Positions 48,401-56,169 are shown, counted from the first letter of the stretch. The stretch is 64,000 nt of DNA from Xanthostigma xanthostigma (GCA_963575645.1 OY754470.1:43617201-43681200); one strand, 5' to 3'. Notes: generated from the sequence alone by a model not told the origin. Numbers and translations: made by a program.

Positions 48401-49297
48401 ATTTTAAATAAATCTAATTAGAAAATGTGCTGCCAAAATTTTATTAAAATCGGCTCGACAGGGCTGGACTTAACAATTTTATGAAAACATTATATTGTAT
48501 ATCACGCACTAAAAATGATCAATATGTTGCCTCTTTATATAAAAAATATGGAATTAAATAAATTTAAAAAAGAAATTAAGGCAACTTTGCTTACTCAATG
48601 TATTTATAATATTGATGATTTTAGATTTTAATTATGTATTTTACCAACTTGTATTTGTTATTTATTTATTATTATGTATGTTGATTGAGATTTTGTGTTT
48701 TGACGTATCCACTTGTAAAGAGTAATTTGGAAAATAAATACTATTCTACTATTCTAGTATATATGGATTTACTTAGTGAAGGGTGAATTTAATTTGATAA
48801 ATTGATGGTAATATTGAAATTAAGAAAAAAATATTATTTTAAGGGATGCATTAAGGGGTTAACTTTTTTGTTTTGTCCAAAAACAAAAGAGCTAAGTTCA
48901 CATAACAAAGCCACACTGCCTGTTTTAGCAAATACACTATATTGTCGGCAGGGTTTCACACTGCGACCCGAGTAATTTTTTTGTAATAATATCGATTGAC
49001 CGCAAGTGGGACGATAACTGTTCCGATCGCAATTGGCACGGCCGCAAGTGGCGTTATTTTTTAATAATACTGAAACTTACCGAGTATAACGCCGAATATG
49101 ACACCTGACAAGGTGACCATAAGCAGCATGTTGTCCGCGAGCCAGCGCCGCACGCCTGTCAACTCGCGAGGGGCAGTTGTGCTGCCCACCGTGGTGTTAC
49201 GCGGGACCGCCGGCCCCTCGCCGGCTGTCGCCTCGCACGCCCCTGACGGGCCCATCTTAGCGAACAGATAGTCTGAAAATCGCGACGGTTTTTCCAT
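24308..49297 (-). CDS. Eaat: SLC1-family excitatory amino acid transporter, nine coding exons, C-terminal tail unresolved
   Basis: Predicted plasma-membrane sodium-coupled glutamate/aspartate transporter. Coding exons in order are 49297-49081, 44703-44370, 42794-42752, 38415-38288, 30903-30670, 29554-29381, 28869-28702, 25835-25701 and 24425-24308. Every junction is GT-AG and every phase matches (1,2,0,2,2,2,2,2), giving 517 codons without a stop; family members usually have about 500-570. SLC1 hallmarks in order: TM1; TM2/3 with LLTS (136-139); a loop with two NDS glycosylation sequons (N212, N217); TM4-5; TM6 with RRNPYKF; HP1 ending ALPVTF; TM7 NMDGT (401-405); HP2; TM8 DRVRT with D479, R482, N486 and D490. 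R482 matches the arginine that binds the acidic side chain. Oddities: F408-V409 replaces the usual Tyr-Glu after NMDGT, and the HP1 and HP2 tips are divergent. The paralog (EAAT1 or EAAT2 type) is not assigned. Confidence 0.93.
24631..25660. mobile_element. Foldback element in EAAT intron 8
   Basis: The arms (24631-~24945 and ~25267-25660) are imperfect inverted copies. The outer ends read GG(A)TGAGTMATTTTAATCTTC, and the inner stretch includes CTTTTCAGGGTAGGGTAAAA. TATA-rich sequence flanks both ends. A separate element occupies the centre. Confidence 0.75.
25012..25267 (-). mobile_element. 'ACGTGATAACG' element, copy 1
   Basis: The ends TTGACGTGATAACG and CGTTATCACGTAAAA are followed outward by CTGTAAAGTCGGTTTACGGA on one side. 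It shares this terminal block and the GGCGGAACGTTAGGAACGTT block with copies at 33587-34251 and 35282-35890. This copy is the shortest. Superfamily not assigned. Confidence 0.7.
25701..25835 (-). CDS. Eaat: EAAT coding exon 8: HP2 and TM8 entry
   Basis: The acceptor is TTTCTTCTCTTGCCAG and the donor is TTTGT|GTAAGT. The exon encodes HP2, [17 protein letters not shown] (434-450), then [20 protein letters not shown] and the conserved DWF leading into TM8. HP2 lacks the glycines typical of the family (SIGAAxIPxAG-like), which may affect how this extracellular gate moves. The joining codon is Cys433. Confidence 0.93.
25938..26175. mobile_element. Inverted-repeat element in EAAT intron 7
   Basis: TTAATAAATAAAATTTTCGA and CCAATTTTTCAGACAATATA at the left; AAATTGGTCGATAATTTTAT and TTATTGAAG inverted at the right. 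A solo piece of the same end lies at 12526-12571. Confidence 0.5.
26270..26515. repeat. Imperfect ~20-25-bp minisatellite
   Basis: At least nine variants of AAAATTCACCCAAAAATT occur in tandem, with drift in length and sequence. Confidence 0.8.
26865..27042. repeat. Perfect 83-bp-arm snap-back in EAAT intron 7
   Basis: 26865-26947 and 26960-27042 are exact reverse complements with a 12-nt loop. I read both arms through and found no mismatch. Related sequence (AGTATATTCAATG) lies just outside both arms, suggesting an inverted duplication in place. Confidence 0.92.
28155..28414 (+). repeat. RTE/SINE-like dispersed element in EAAT intron 7
   Basis: It runs from ATACTAATATTATAAAGAGG through TAAAGTTTGTAAGTTTGGAT, TCCGAAACTAC, CACCAATATTTAGAA and GCGTTAAAATAAAAGC to CGGGCGAAGCCGGACTGGGC. 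Other copies or parts: 38990-39100, 39105-39352, 46018-46318 (head-to-head), 53560-53655, 55205-55425 and 62905-63024. Confidence 0.75.
28702..28869 (-). CDS. Eaat: EAAT coding exon 7: TM7 with NMDGT
   Basis: The acceptor is TTTCTATATAG after a poly-T run, and the donor is GTTTG|GTAAGT. The exon encodes [20 protein letters not shown] and [13 protein letters not shown] is the sodium-binding TM7 signature. The two residues after NMDGTAL are Phe408-Val409, where classical EAATs have Tyr-Glu. The codons are TTC and GTA, so Glu (GAA) to Val would need one base change. Confidence 0.95.
29325..29370 (+). repeat. RTE/SINE-like end fragment beside the exon 6 donor
   Basis: GGCAATCTACAAATCCGGAC followed by GAAGCCGGACCAGG matches the end of the 28155 element. 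It stops about 10 bases from the GT of exon 6. Confidence 0.65.
29381..29554 (-). CDS. Eaat: EAAT coding exon 6: TM6 and HP1
   Basis: The acceptor is TTTATTTGTTCCAG and the donor is TTTTAG|GTATGT. The exon encodes TM6, the conserved [14 protein letters not shown] linker, and the HP1 re-entrant loop [13 protein letters not shown] (364-376). In most EAATs the HP1 tip is serine-rich (SSSSATLP-like). Here it is ASTAAALP, with several serines lost. An RTE/SINE-like fragment begins about 10 bp beyond the donor. Confidence 0.95.
   Translation of the reverse strand, partial: VYSNSRYRRSILSVCGDTVAIFSSHKTKSVQILLWTDTSYTDSFCNCFDSCCFASYF
30140..30620. repeat. Three copies of a possible tRNA-derived SINE, EAAT intron 5
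   Basis: Two direct copies (about 30140-30265 and 30281-30395) share AACCATTGTTGACGTTA and GAATCATCCACTATCGC. An inverted copy (about 30515-30618) reads GATTCGGGTTTGAATCCCGA, which includes a B-box-like GGTTTGAATCC. The A box is less convincing. Confidence 0.55.
30670..30903 (-). CDS. Eaat: EAAT coding exon 5: TM4c-TM5
   Basis: The acceptor is TATTCGTTCCCAG and the donor is GCTTG|GTAAGT. The encoded segment starts [20 protein letters not shown] and continues [11 protein letters not shown] and [15 protein letters not shown] before IAGKIL. These are standard SLC1 signatures (GxNxLG, GEKG, VMW.(S/T)PVGI, IAGKI). GC content is visibly higher than in the flanking introns, as expected for conserved coding sequence. 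Confidence 0.95.
31008..31527 (+). repeat. Second 'GGGTTCCGTA' repeat copy, EAAT intron 4
   Basis: It starts TAGGGTTCCGTACATC, contains GTCTGTCCGTCTGTCAT, and ends GAGTTCGACTCCTACTTGAT with CGGTT. The middle has diverged strongly from the 18953 copy. Confidence 0.65.
31808..32310. mobile_element. Foldback MITE in EAAT intron 4
   Basis: The left arm (TGGGTGTTTTTTGAAAACTT...) and right arm (...CGTTCAAAGTTTTCAAAAA) are inverted copies. Both arms also share CGAACGAAAGTTGT and TTTGGTCACAATAACCACC, giving arms of about 190 bp. Confidence 0.75.
33355..33545 (+). repeat. 'CCACCGTAGCG' repeat, EAAT intron 4
   Basis: The most complete copy here: CCCGACTGCGGCGAAGCC, GAGTTTAGCAGCTATGTATG, then CGCCTAAACTATTCATCCGA and AAATAAGGTGTCAATC-like sequence. 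Confidence 0.7.
33587..34251 (+). mobile_element. 'ACGTGATAACG' element, copy 2
   Basis: It begins AATTGGTTGTCTGTAAAGTC and ends AAGACGTTATCACGTCAAAA. Just inside the right end is AGGCGGAACGTTAGGAACGT. The interior differs from copies 1 and 3, so the family has conserved ends and variable centres. Confidence 0.7.
35041..36162. mobile_element. Foldback element in EAAT intron 4
   Basis: The outer ends AAGCTCCCATGACAG / CTGTCATGGGAGCTT begin arms of roughly 240 bp (35041-35277 and ~35905-36162). Copy 3 of the ACGTGATAACG element occupies the centre. Confidence 0.75.
35282..35890 (+). mobile_element. 'ACGTGATAACG' element, copy 3
   Basis: It has the same terminal blocks as copies 1 and 2. Near 35755-35815 it carries an expanded run of GTTACGCGTTACGAACGTTA-type short repeats. 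Confidence 0.7.
36964..37746. mobile_element. PIF/Harbinger element in EAAT intron 4
   Basis: The ends AGGCCCCCATACACCTCGTT / AACGAGGTGTATGGGGGCCT form inverted repeats continuing through GGCAGTTTT. Both sides carry the 3-bp duplication TAA (36961-36963 and 37747-37749), typical of PIF/Harbinger. The last ~75 bp are duplicated internally. A truncated minus-strand transposase reading frame lies inside. Confidence 0.85.
37325..37543 (-). pseudogene. Truncated PIF/Harbinger transposase N-terminus
   Basis: A 72-codon frame from ATG 37543. Residues 30-62 read [20 protein letters not shown] then [10 protein letters not shown], matching the W..(P/E)W..RR...(Y/H)..L..ELR.E(D/P) motif found near the N-terminus of HARBI1/PIF transposases. 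The frame stops soon after, and the DDE domain is absent, so the copy cannot encode an active nuclease. It was found by motif recognition and lies inside an element whose TAA duplication independently says Harbinger. Confidence 0.7.
38288..38415 (-). CDS. Eaat: EAAT coding exon 4: glycosylated extracellular loop
   Basis: The acceptor is TGTTTACAG and the donor is TACAG|GTACGT. The exon encodes the variable extracellular loop of TM4, beginning [14 protein letters not shown]. Two N-D-S sequons (N212, N217) fit the N-glycosylated loop of eukaryotic EAATs. The 128-nt exon starts in phase 0 and ends in phase 2, matching exon 5. Confidence 0.85.
38990..39352 (+). repeat. Two adjacent RTE/SINE-like copies, EAAT intron 3
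   Basis: Both start with a CTATACTAATATT-type sequence and GTTTGTAAGTTTGGATGTA. The first stops early; the second continues to CGGGCGAAGCTTAACCTGGC. Confidence 0.7.
39809..40094. mobile_element. MITE with AACCAGGAGACC ends, copy 2 (EAAT intron 3/4 region, intron 3 side of exon 4)
   Basis: The ends ACGAAATCTGTAACCAGGAG and its near-complement AGCTGGGTCTCCTGGTTACC with GACTTCGT. The shared interior includes GGCGCATGCGAGATGGCGCT and CAGATATCGGT. The element lies upstream of exon 4 in transcript terms, inside intron 3. Confidence 0.7.
40374..41792. mobile_element. hAT-like element hosting a Tc1-like foldback, EAAT intron 3
   Basis: The ends are CAGTGCCGGATTAAC / TTAATCCGGCACTG, flanked by a perfect 8-bp duplication GTTAAAAG (40366-40373 and 41793-41800). 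The family-like ends CAGGGCCGGA also appear at 6001, 8820 and 11910. A 926-bp foldback fills the interior. Confidence 0.88.
40803..41728. mobile_element. Tc1/mariner-like foldback, ~426-bp arms
   Basis: The left arm 40803-41228 and right arm ~41302-41728 are near-complete inverted copies around a ~75-bp loop. The outer ends read CACTCAGTTACATAAAAAGT and its complement, bordered by TA on each side, as for Tc1/mariner insertions. No transposase is seen. Confidence 0.85.
42752..42794 (-). CDS. Eaat: EAAT coding exon 3: [15 protein letters not shown] microexon
   Basis: A 43-nt exon flanked by the acceptor TTTCTATTTCAG and the donor CAGCAG|GTTAGT. With the two bases carried from exon 2 it encodes [15 protein letters not shown], matching the conserved RN(M/I)FP.N...A.F.Q segment before TM4 in EAATs. 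It is too short to show as an independent reading frame and was found by phase and motif. It ends in phase 0. Confidence 0.9.
42795..44369. other. EAAT intron 2
   Basis: Mostly AT-rich. A GC-rich block at 43550-43735 (GGGAGGGAGGGGG, GCGGCCGCGC) has no recognised function. A short hairpin (GAGTGGCATT / AATGCCGCTC) lies at 43909-43948. Confidence 0.5.
44370..44703 (-). CDS. Eaat: EAAT coding exon 2: TM1 end, TM2 and TM3
   Basis: The acceptor TTGTTGTTCCAG precedes the exon and the donor is GGAAG|GTTTGT. The split glycine codon joins exon 1 as [14 protein letters not shown], a typical TM1 exit for the family. TM2 reads [17 protein letters not shown]3 includes [20 protein letters not shown]; its Thr-Ser pair (138-139) corresponds to TM3 residues implicated in a sodium site in the archaeal homologue GltPh. 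The exon is 334 nt and ends in phase 2. Confidence 0.93.
44752..45347. mobile_element. Element with ~85-bp inverted ends in EAAT intron 1
   Basis: GGAGATTTATTTGGTTGAGG and AGAAATAAGCTTTACCAAAG through GTGGCCAACGTTTCGAAA are repeated in inverse orientation at 45264-45347. The interior has a strong hairpin (TGCGCGTCATGA / TCATGACGCGCG, 45002-45049). The sequence after GAAACG recalls Penelope-like elements, but no coding part is present. It starts about 45 bp upstream of the exon 2 acceptor. Confidence 0.6.
45822..45953 (+). mobile_element. 5'-truncated retroelement tail with a ~13-bp duplication
   Basis: TTAAGTAGTGTAT occurs at 45822-45834 and again at ~45941-45953. Between them is a ~105-bp insert containing GCTGAAGATGAGAGCATAGC, ending in a T/A-rich tail after AGTAACGGTTC. 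This looks like target-primed insertion of a short LINE or Penelope-type 3' end. Confidence 0.6.
46018..46318. repeat. Head-to-head RTE/SINE-like copies
   Basis: ATTATAAAGAGGTAAAGTTT through GGACCTTCAGGATGG appears first forward and then inverted, meeting near 46185 at TATATAGCC. A ~25-bp piece (GGACCTTCAGG.TGGACA) is also duplicated at 46127-46175. Confidence 0.75.
48238..48400. repeat. Two-copy tandem repeat of about 83 bp
   Basis: GATGCGATGGTGTTTTTGTT followed by GCGC and an AAAGCGAAGGGG segment ending AATTCCTTAAA occurs twice in tandem. It is non-coding as far as I can see. Confidence 0.65.
48491..48631 (+). pseudogene. Second LINE ORF2 C-terminal remnant
   Basis: One frame reads [10 protein letters not shown], then [20 protein letters not shown] and a stop after DDFRF. 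It resembles the same LINE C-terminal pattern (N.LP..IK....KFKK.IK..LL...CY.I..F). It is followed by an AT-rich tail ending ACTATTCTACTATTC. It sits inside an inverted-repeat element in EAAT intron 1. Confidence 0.6.
49081..49297 (-). CDS. Eaat: EAAT coding exon 1: N-terminus and TM1
   Basis: The first in-frame ATG is at 49297-49295. The frame stays open without another ATG back to a stop near 49603, so 49297 is the best start. An acceptor-like TTTCCAACAG sits immediately upstream (AG at 49304-49303), so this could also be an internal exon of a longer transcript. The exon encodes a polar, Gly/Thr-rich N-terminus with an NTT sequon at residue 34, then [20 protein letters not shown] entering TM1. 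The donor is CTCG|GTAAGT, leaving phase 1. A transposon ends about 20 bp into the following intron. Confidence 0.88.
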
Positions 49298-51078
49298 ATC
49301 AACTGTTGGAAAGTCAGTGGCGTCGAATTCGGCGAGGCACCGCGCTTGCAGTAATTCCAACTGTCGTCTTTTGTAGCCGTTTTGGTGGCTTTTTGTTTTA
49401 TTTGACTGAGCCTTTTTGTTTTTACTTGGTGAGTTTAAATTTTTTAATTGAAATTCGGTTAGTGCGGCTGTGCCGTTGTTTTTACAACTGCGATTCGAAT
49501 TGGTATTTCTGTGCCGCCTATGGTTTCGATTTGTTAAACGATCTACTATTGACTTCTTTAATAGGGATAAGGGATTTAAATGCTGCTCAAAAACCAGCTT
49601 TACTTAATTTTACTAACCGATCCAATATTACTATTATATACTATTTTCTATTTTTAAGTAGTATTTTTTAAGTATTTAATTAAACGAATAACAGTTATAT
49701 ATATTTATTAGTTTTACTTGGTTATAGGTACCTATAATACTGATTTTATAAATTTATACTAAAATAAATAGAAGGCTATATGCCTATATTTTTAAAAATA
49801 AAAACTTCTTTATAACTAATTATTCTTCCTGTCTACCCGTTTATAAGATATAATATATAATGGATTACACTAATTGCAATCTTGTTATAATAGTTACTAA
49901 TTATTTTCCGATTTCAAGCCACCATTTGCATTATAGCGTTTACAGTCAATTGTTTGATTATATGGACGAAAATTTATATGAAACAACCAATAATCAAGTC
50001 TATAGAATTTCAGTTTATTATCTTATTACAAAATGGAGGAAATAATAATTAAAAAAATTAACAAATACTTTTTAGAATGGTGTTTATCTTGTCTTTTATC
50101 CGGTATATGGTTTTCTTACTCATTAACAAAAAAAAATATCGATTATATAGATTTTATTGATAAAATTATTTATTGTAAGTGCATCCAAAATTCGATTAAA
50201 TTTCTAAAAGTAGATTTTTGAACACGAATCAGTTTTAATATTGTTCCCTATATATAACAAACAATTGAAAAACAAAAAATAAAACAAAACACTTATTTAA
50301 ATAAAAAACGATATGATTTTTCTTATTTATTTATAACTGTTTCATAAAAAAATTGTATTTTAAAAAACGCGACAAATTTATAATTATTTTAATTAAAAAA
50401 CCGCCGTATTATTTGGAATCACTCCACCACGTTGGTGTAAAACTATTTCCAATTTGTCAACTGTTTAATGTTGTACAATTCCACACAAACTGATCCGAAT
50501 AACAATAGAAATGTGTATTAAAACAATTGCTGATCGTTGTAAAATATTATGCAATGCTTCTTCAGCTATTTATTTATTTGGAGCGTATAGCGCGAATGAA
50601 TACTGCGATTGGTCAGAAATACAAGAGTTGAATAACGCGGCGCTAATTTAACAAGACGACGGACGTCAAACAATATAATAACGGGGTCGTTATGTCCTTG
50701 AAAAAGGACAAATTTACACACATTTCCACGGGTCGGAAAAAGATAGGTTGCAAAACGACGCGCGTTATGAATTATCCGGTGAAACTCTATCGACATGTCG
50801 TTAAGTAGAGACAAAGCAATAAGACTTTGAGTTTATTAAAAAGAGACACGTATAGTAAATGGTAGTGAAGGTATAGTTGAAGGAATCACGGGTGGAAGGT
50901 ACGCATGACCAAATGGATCCCGACCAACCCTGGCTCTGGAATACGTTGACCGGAGTATTGATCTGAAAGCTAGCGGGTTACATCACCGTAGCTAACTGAT
51001 AATGCCGGACTATAGGTTGTCTCAAAATGTTAAGCCATTACCATAGTAAAGGTCGGAGATTTCGCCGCCAAAATTTGT
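49298..51078. other. Upstream flank of EAAT exon 1
   Basis: The promoter and any 5' non-coding exons should lie here or beyond, but no TATA/initiator arrangement can be defended. The sequence is AT-rich from 49600 to 50560. Confidence 0.4.
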
Positions 51079-52683
51079 AGTGTCCGACAGATACTAGTTG
51101 TTACAACCGAAACCGAAATTCGGTTTCTGTTTCAGTTTCGACCCAAACCGAAACTTACTTTGAGGGCAATAGGCATGATCACAGATTTTGATATCCAGCT
51201 CTATAATGTAGATACACGTCTATAATATTTCCGAAAAATTGTATTTTTATCTTTCCATTTTGAAATAATCGCGAAAACGCTTGTGACGTCACGCCTGTGG
51301 TGACAGCTGACATTATATGTTGTATTTATGGATGTAAGGCTGTTTCGTAGAAATGTATGTAAATTTACTTAATGATCATAATATATATTAATACGCTAAG
51401 GTTAAAGATGTTTGGCTCCCTTTTTAGAAAAAACCTTACAATTTCTCCACATAAATTATATATCATTTTACAGATAATTGCTTGCTCTACTGACATCGAC
51501 AACTAAAAAATTTATTATTGCTTTTGTTTTTGCAAATTAATAAAAATACAGCAAGCTGAACAACGTCTGCCATCTGACGGCTTTAATTTTGAAACAACGT
51601 CAACACTTCGATCTGTCATCTGACCTTCATATTGTAATACAACAGACACAATACTGCATACTGCCATCTGACGGTTTTAATTTTGAAACAGCGAGCAACG
51701 CTGAACAACGTCACAGCAATACTGCATGATGCCATCTGGCTTAGCTCAACGCTTTTGCTACTTGCGCCTCTATATGACAATTTTAGTAAAATATTTTTTC
51801 GATCTGTCATCTGAGCTTCATATTGTAATACAACAAAAAGAAGAACGTTATAAGCAGTGTGCAAAATTACAAACGAATTGTATACCTGCAATCATATTTA
51901 AAAAATAATTTTGTAAAGTGATAATTATTATAGGTACTTATTTAGTGCGAATAATTCGCACAAGTTACACTAGTATGATTTATATTAAGTATTTTCTTAA
52001 AAGTAGATACTTAATAGCAATGGCTATTCTAGTGTATATTTTTCAAGCTTTTGTTCATTTTAGCTGTTGTAAATAATTGTTTCTTTGAAAAAATAACGAC
52101 TATATCGTAAACTGTGATAGTAAAAATTAACAGGAAAATAGCCAATAAATATATACAAATGAAATATTATATTTTCATATATTTTTCAATACGTTCGACG
52201 TTTCATTATAAAATATTATTCTCTTTTCTTCAATCGATAAGTATTATTGTTATGTCAATATAAGTTAATTTACTATTGCTTTGTAAAATTATTGTATTAT
52301 AAATTTTAAATTCCTGATGATGTGGACAAAGATATCCACGAAATGTCGACGTATTAAAAAATATGCCATTATATGAATATATAATATTTAATCTGTGTCT
52401 TCATTGGTTATTTTCATGTTAATCTTTATTATCATAGTTGTAAATAATGTGTTTTTATGTTTATAGATGCAATTGTTTGATAAATGCACGACAGCGGAAA
52501 GTTAGCACGGGCGCGAGGGGAAGTCGACATTGAGACTGGCACTCTAGTCGCCGCTCCACTACACCGATCGCTCCCGAACGCCGAAAGGAAACTCACGAAT
52601 CTAGTTTCTGCCGAAACCGAAACTAAACCGAAATTCCAATTTAACACCAAAACTCGCCGAAACCGAAAGCTTGGTCGGATACT
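51079..52683. mobile_element. Possible interrupted element with CCGAAACCGAAA ends
   Basis: GTGTCCGACAGATACTAG and AACCGAAACCGAAATTCGG at the left are mirrored by CCGAAACCGAAAGCTTGGTC and GGATACTAAAG at the right. The 1.6-kb interior looks unrelated and may contain later insertions. Confidence 0.35.
51553..51850. repeat. Imperfect local repeats
   Basis: GCCATCTGACGGYTTTAATT, TTGAAACARCG and GTCATCTGACCTTCATATTG recur two or three times each in this block. Confidence 0.6.
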
Positions 52684-53559
52684 AAAGTCTATGTATTCGA
52701 TACATACTACATAGGAAATCTGACGATGAGCTCTTCGTCTATTAATAAAAATGACTGAGCATTTTGAGGCAATTTATAGATCGACATTATAGTTTAATTT
52801 TTTTAAATTATTGGTCAGTTTCAATTAATCAAAATCTGTCGAAATACCCCTTTTATAGAGTCCCACTTTTAAATAACGCCTTGTAGAATTTTTGCAATTT
52901 AAATTTTTGAGTCATTTTGTATACAGAAGTTTACTACAAAATTAGTAATTACTGTAAGTATTCATAACTAAACTAAAATTTTAAATTTCATTTTCGACTC
53001 AATAATAAGCAGTCTAAATTTTTGAAATCGGATTAATAGTTTCGGAGATTACCCTCCGCATATACACAATCTCACAAAATTCGCATTTTCTCTTTTATAG
53101 GTTCCTCCTTCGCATACCTGTACCCCTCTCGCGCCCACATCCCCACCGCCGCCTCCAGTATATTTTGTCAAATATGTTCTGAATTAAATATTTAAGATAA
53201 TAAGAAAATTTATATATAGATTAACACCATATCATTTAAAACAGTTTCGTAAATTATTCATTATTTTTTACCAAATTTGAAAGATAAAAATAGTTTTTGT
53301 GAGTTATCCTTAGAAGATAGACATATGCTGTCGCGGACTTTTTTTTAGAACTTTTCAAGAGGAACAATTCAGCTAAACATTGTTTTCGTGTAACTTTAAC
53401 TATTCAAGTAGCGCACGCCGTGGAAGCTCTCAAAAGGCACGACTTTTTCCGACAGTTAACGAATATCATCATAATTTTAGCTAATTTGCACATAATATAC
53501 ATAATATTATATACCTAGCCTATGTTGCTCGAGAGTAATGTACCTTTCAAATGTTGAAA

Positions 53560-53660
53560 GCATTTTTTTCAAATAGGTGCAGTGGTTCCGGAGATTACCC
53601 TACGCATTCAAACAAACTCACAAAATTTGCTCTCTCTCTCTTTATAATATTAGTAAAGAT
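53560..53660 (+). repeat. RTE-like 3' tail
   Basis: GTGGTTCCGGAGATTACCCT, then AAACAAACTCACAAAATTTG and CTCTCTCTCTTTATAATATT, is a common lepidopteran-type LINE tail. A poorer copy is at 52995-53105. Confidence 0.6.
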
Positions 53661-54051
53661 TTTATCTAATTACAAACTACTTCCAATATTTCAGTGTAAA
53701 GAAAACGCGGTTAAAATCTTACAGTTATTTTTTAAGAAGACGTCATTTTGTTACTGCGTAGAACTGACTATAGGCTTGTAAATTTAGGTAGGTCATAATC
53801 AGAATCTTATGAAATTTATCTGAAATCTGATAATAATGATATGTCTGGTTGGCAGACAAAATTAATTATTTTCTTGATAAAATATGGTTATACGTTGTGT
53901 AACAAAATTAATTTTAAGAAGTAAAATAACACATTTTTCTATAAAAATTTGATGTCTCATAATTATTCTACATTAATAATGCTGTTCTACACATCAACAC
54001 GTTAATATTTTCAAAATTAGTTGTATGGTTTTTGAAAAATAATGATACGAT

Positions 54052-54474
54052 TAGGGTTTCTGGTTTTCTGGATCTTTTTTTTTAATTTCTCGAGGCACGA
54101 GAATTCTCGAGCAGTCTTTCTCGAGTATTCCGAAAAATGTTTAATAAAACACGATGTTATTTTCAAATTTTTGCTTTACTAAAAATTAGACTAATAGATG
54201 AGATCAATTAAATCAAATTGTAAATTTTTAGTTACCATAAATTGCACTTATTAATTAACAAATTTACAACAAACAATAAATTAAACAAACTGTTTTTTTT
54301 TGGGTCCCTATAACAGCTCCCAAATGTACAACAGTCTTTATAATTAAATAAAAAGTAATTACTAAAATTAAATTAACAAAATAAGCACACGGAATTGATT
54401 CTTCGAGTACTCGAGGCTTTTTTCCCGTCTCGACTAAAGACAAATTTCTCGAGAATTCTCGAGCAGAAACCCTA
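54052..54474. mobile_element. hAT-like element with TAGGGTTTCT ends
   Basis: TAGGGTTTCTGG at the left and GCAGAAACCCTA at the right; both subterminal parts carry GAGAATTCTCGAGCAG. ATACGA is shared by the flanks (GATACGAT and CATACGAC). Confidence 0.7.
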
Positions 54475-55204
54475 CATACGACACATTTTGAAGATATATT
54501 TATGCTGGTACCGGCGACTCATAAACTCTGCTGAAATATACCAAGTTGGAGACTCTTGAAGTCTAGTTTCAAAAATCCATTCGTTAAACAAAAGAAAAAT
54601 AACATTTCTACTTTCATTTCAAAAAAGTAATTAAAAGTTCATTATCTATATGGTCGACATCTAAAATTGCCGCTACATTTATAAAACTCGGAGATATAAT
54701 CGCCATGAAGTTACAAGGAAAGTTCTTGACATTGGATGATAAATATTATTATTATTACGTGTTTTTGGTCTCACGAGAGATTTTCCAATTTATAGGTAAT
54801 AACATTTTGGATTGGAAATACAAATTAAAGAAAAGATTATGTAGGTCAAATACTTTTCAATGAAATAAGCAAATATGCAGTACAAAGAATTGGTAGTAGT
54901 TATTTTATGTATGCTAAATATTTCATTTATTTACTAGCAGAGCCCGCGGCTTCGATGACCTAACATGTAGCAGATAATATCAAATCATTTGATCAAAATT
55001 TATAAGTAGTTCTCGAGTTATAAGCAAACAAACATACAAACAATTAAAAAGACAAATTCTTCTTTACAGTATTATTGGCGGTGTGAGTACCGACCTTCTG
55101 AAAAGAGAAAAAATCCTAAGCGGTCACGTGCTATAAAGAAAAGCAGCCAATAAAGTTTAACAATCTATTATCCCGCTCTACACACGAAATAACGTGTAAC
55201 GATA

Positions 55205-55425
55205 TTGACAACTAGCGGCCCGGTCCGGTTTCACCCGAATTTGTAGATTGCCACCGTTTTTTAATTGACTTACGTTGCGAAATTTGTTTGTATAAAAAGC
55301 ACTTTTATTTTGACGCGATAATATATAACCTATGTCCATCCTGAAGATCCATTCTAAATATTGGTGAACAAATTTTTGAAACTGGATGAGTAGTTTCGGA
55401 GATTACCTCCTACATACAAACTGTA
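55205..55425 (-). repeat. RTE/SINE-like element upstream of the Gypsy-type element
   Basis: It reads CTAGCGGCCCGGTCCGGTTT, AATTTGTAGATTGCCACCG, TTTTATTTTGACGCG and AGTTTCGGAGATTACCTCCT: the reverse complement of the 28155 family. Confidence 0.75.
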
Positions 55426-55438
55426 CTTTTTTATATTA

Positions 55439-55722
55439 CAGTGGAACCTCAATTTAAGTCGACCCCCGATAAGTCGAAATCTTCCAAAACTCGAAAAAAT
55501 GCATGTCTTGTTCCCTTCCCTTCAAGCTCCAAAACCTCCATTACTCGAAATCTCAACCCTCTATATATGTCGAATAATCAATGAGTTCCTACAAGGCATG
55601 TCGCTACATATTTTCCCTCCATAACTCGAAAAAATAAACTGTATCTCGAACATAGCAACTCAATGAATCTTAACCTCTACAAATCGAATATTTTTTATAA
55701 AATCGAAATCCTTCATAAGACA
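55439..55722 (+). mobile_element. pogo/Tigger-like element fragment
   Basis: It begins TA|CAGTGGAACCTC and contains repeated ACTCGAAA-type motifs, resembling pogo-type subterminal repeats. The right end is missing because copy A follows directly. Confidence 0.45.
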
Positions 55723-55779
55723 TGCATGATGACAGTTCACACCTCTGGAGTCTGCACTCTTGTGTAGTGCGTACTGTCT

Positions 55780-56169
55780 TGTAACATTATAACTTTTATA
55801 ATGTACATTTCGTATACTATACATTTTGTATATTTTTTTTTTAACAGTTACTTAATTATAATTTCGTTTTGTCTGTATTTATTACATAATAATTTTGTAT
55901 TACTGCTTAGAATTTTGTAAAATTTGAAATTTAGTTCCATCGTAGCATTCAATAAATCAACATTAAAATAAAATATTAAAACATCTTATCATTTCTTAAA
56001 TCAAATCTGACAGCGAAAATACACGCAGCAAAATTTATTTCACTGATTAAACAGATTAAATGATTATAAAAGAATAAAATTAAAATTTAAAATTGAATAC
56101 TAAAAATGATATTTATTTAAATCATATCAAAATAAAATATCGATCACGGAAAGTAACCAGTGCGTTACA
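55780..56169 (+). repeat. 5' long terminal repeat of the Gypsy-type element
   Basis: This 390-bp LTR begins TGTAACATTATAAC and ends GTGCGTTACA. It is AT-rich and contains an AATAAA signal near its middle. It matches the 3' LTR at 60641-61029 except for one extra T in a poly-T run (10 versus 9). Confidence 0.95.

Larger units (their letters stand above)
47952..49060. mobile_element. Transposon with ~70-bp terminal inverted repeats in EAAT intron 1
   Basis: The left end (CCCACTTGCCGTCGTGCC... near 47963) and right end (...GGCACGGCCGCAAGTGGCG near 49033) are inverted repeats of about 70 bp sharing GTCCCACTTGCGGTCAATC. TTAATAA-like sequence flanks both sides. The interior holds a LINE remnant and a duplicated ~100-bp segment (48238-48400). 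The right end lies about 20 bp from the exon 1 donor. Confidence 0.7.

Noticed and set aside
49306-49671. 121-residue plus-strand frame beside EAAT exon 1.
   Set aside because: Antisense shadow of the exon 1 region and upstream AT-rich DNA.
52313-52352. Hammerhead-ribozyme-like core CTGATGA ... GAAA with a GTGGA/TCCAC stem.
   Set aside because: An extra T lies between CTGATGA and the stem, so the closing pair next to GAAA is wrong. The related motifs at 45851 and 4509 have CTGAAGATG. It is more likely a retroelement tail motif.
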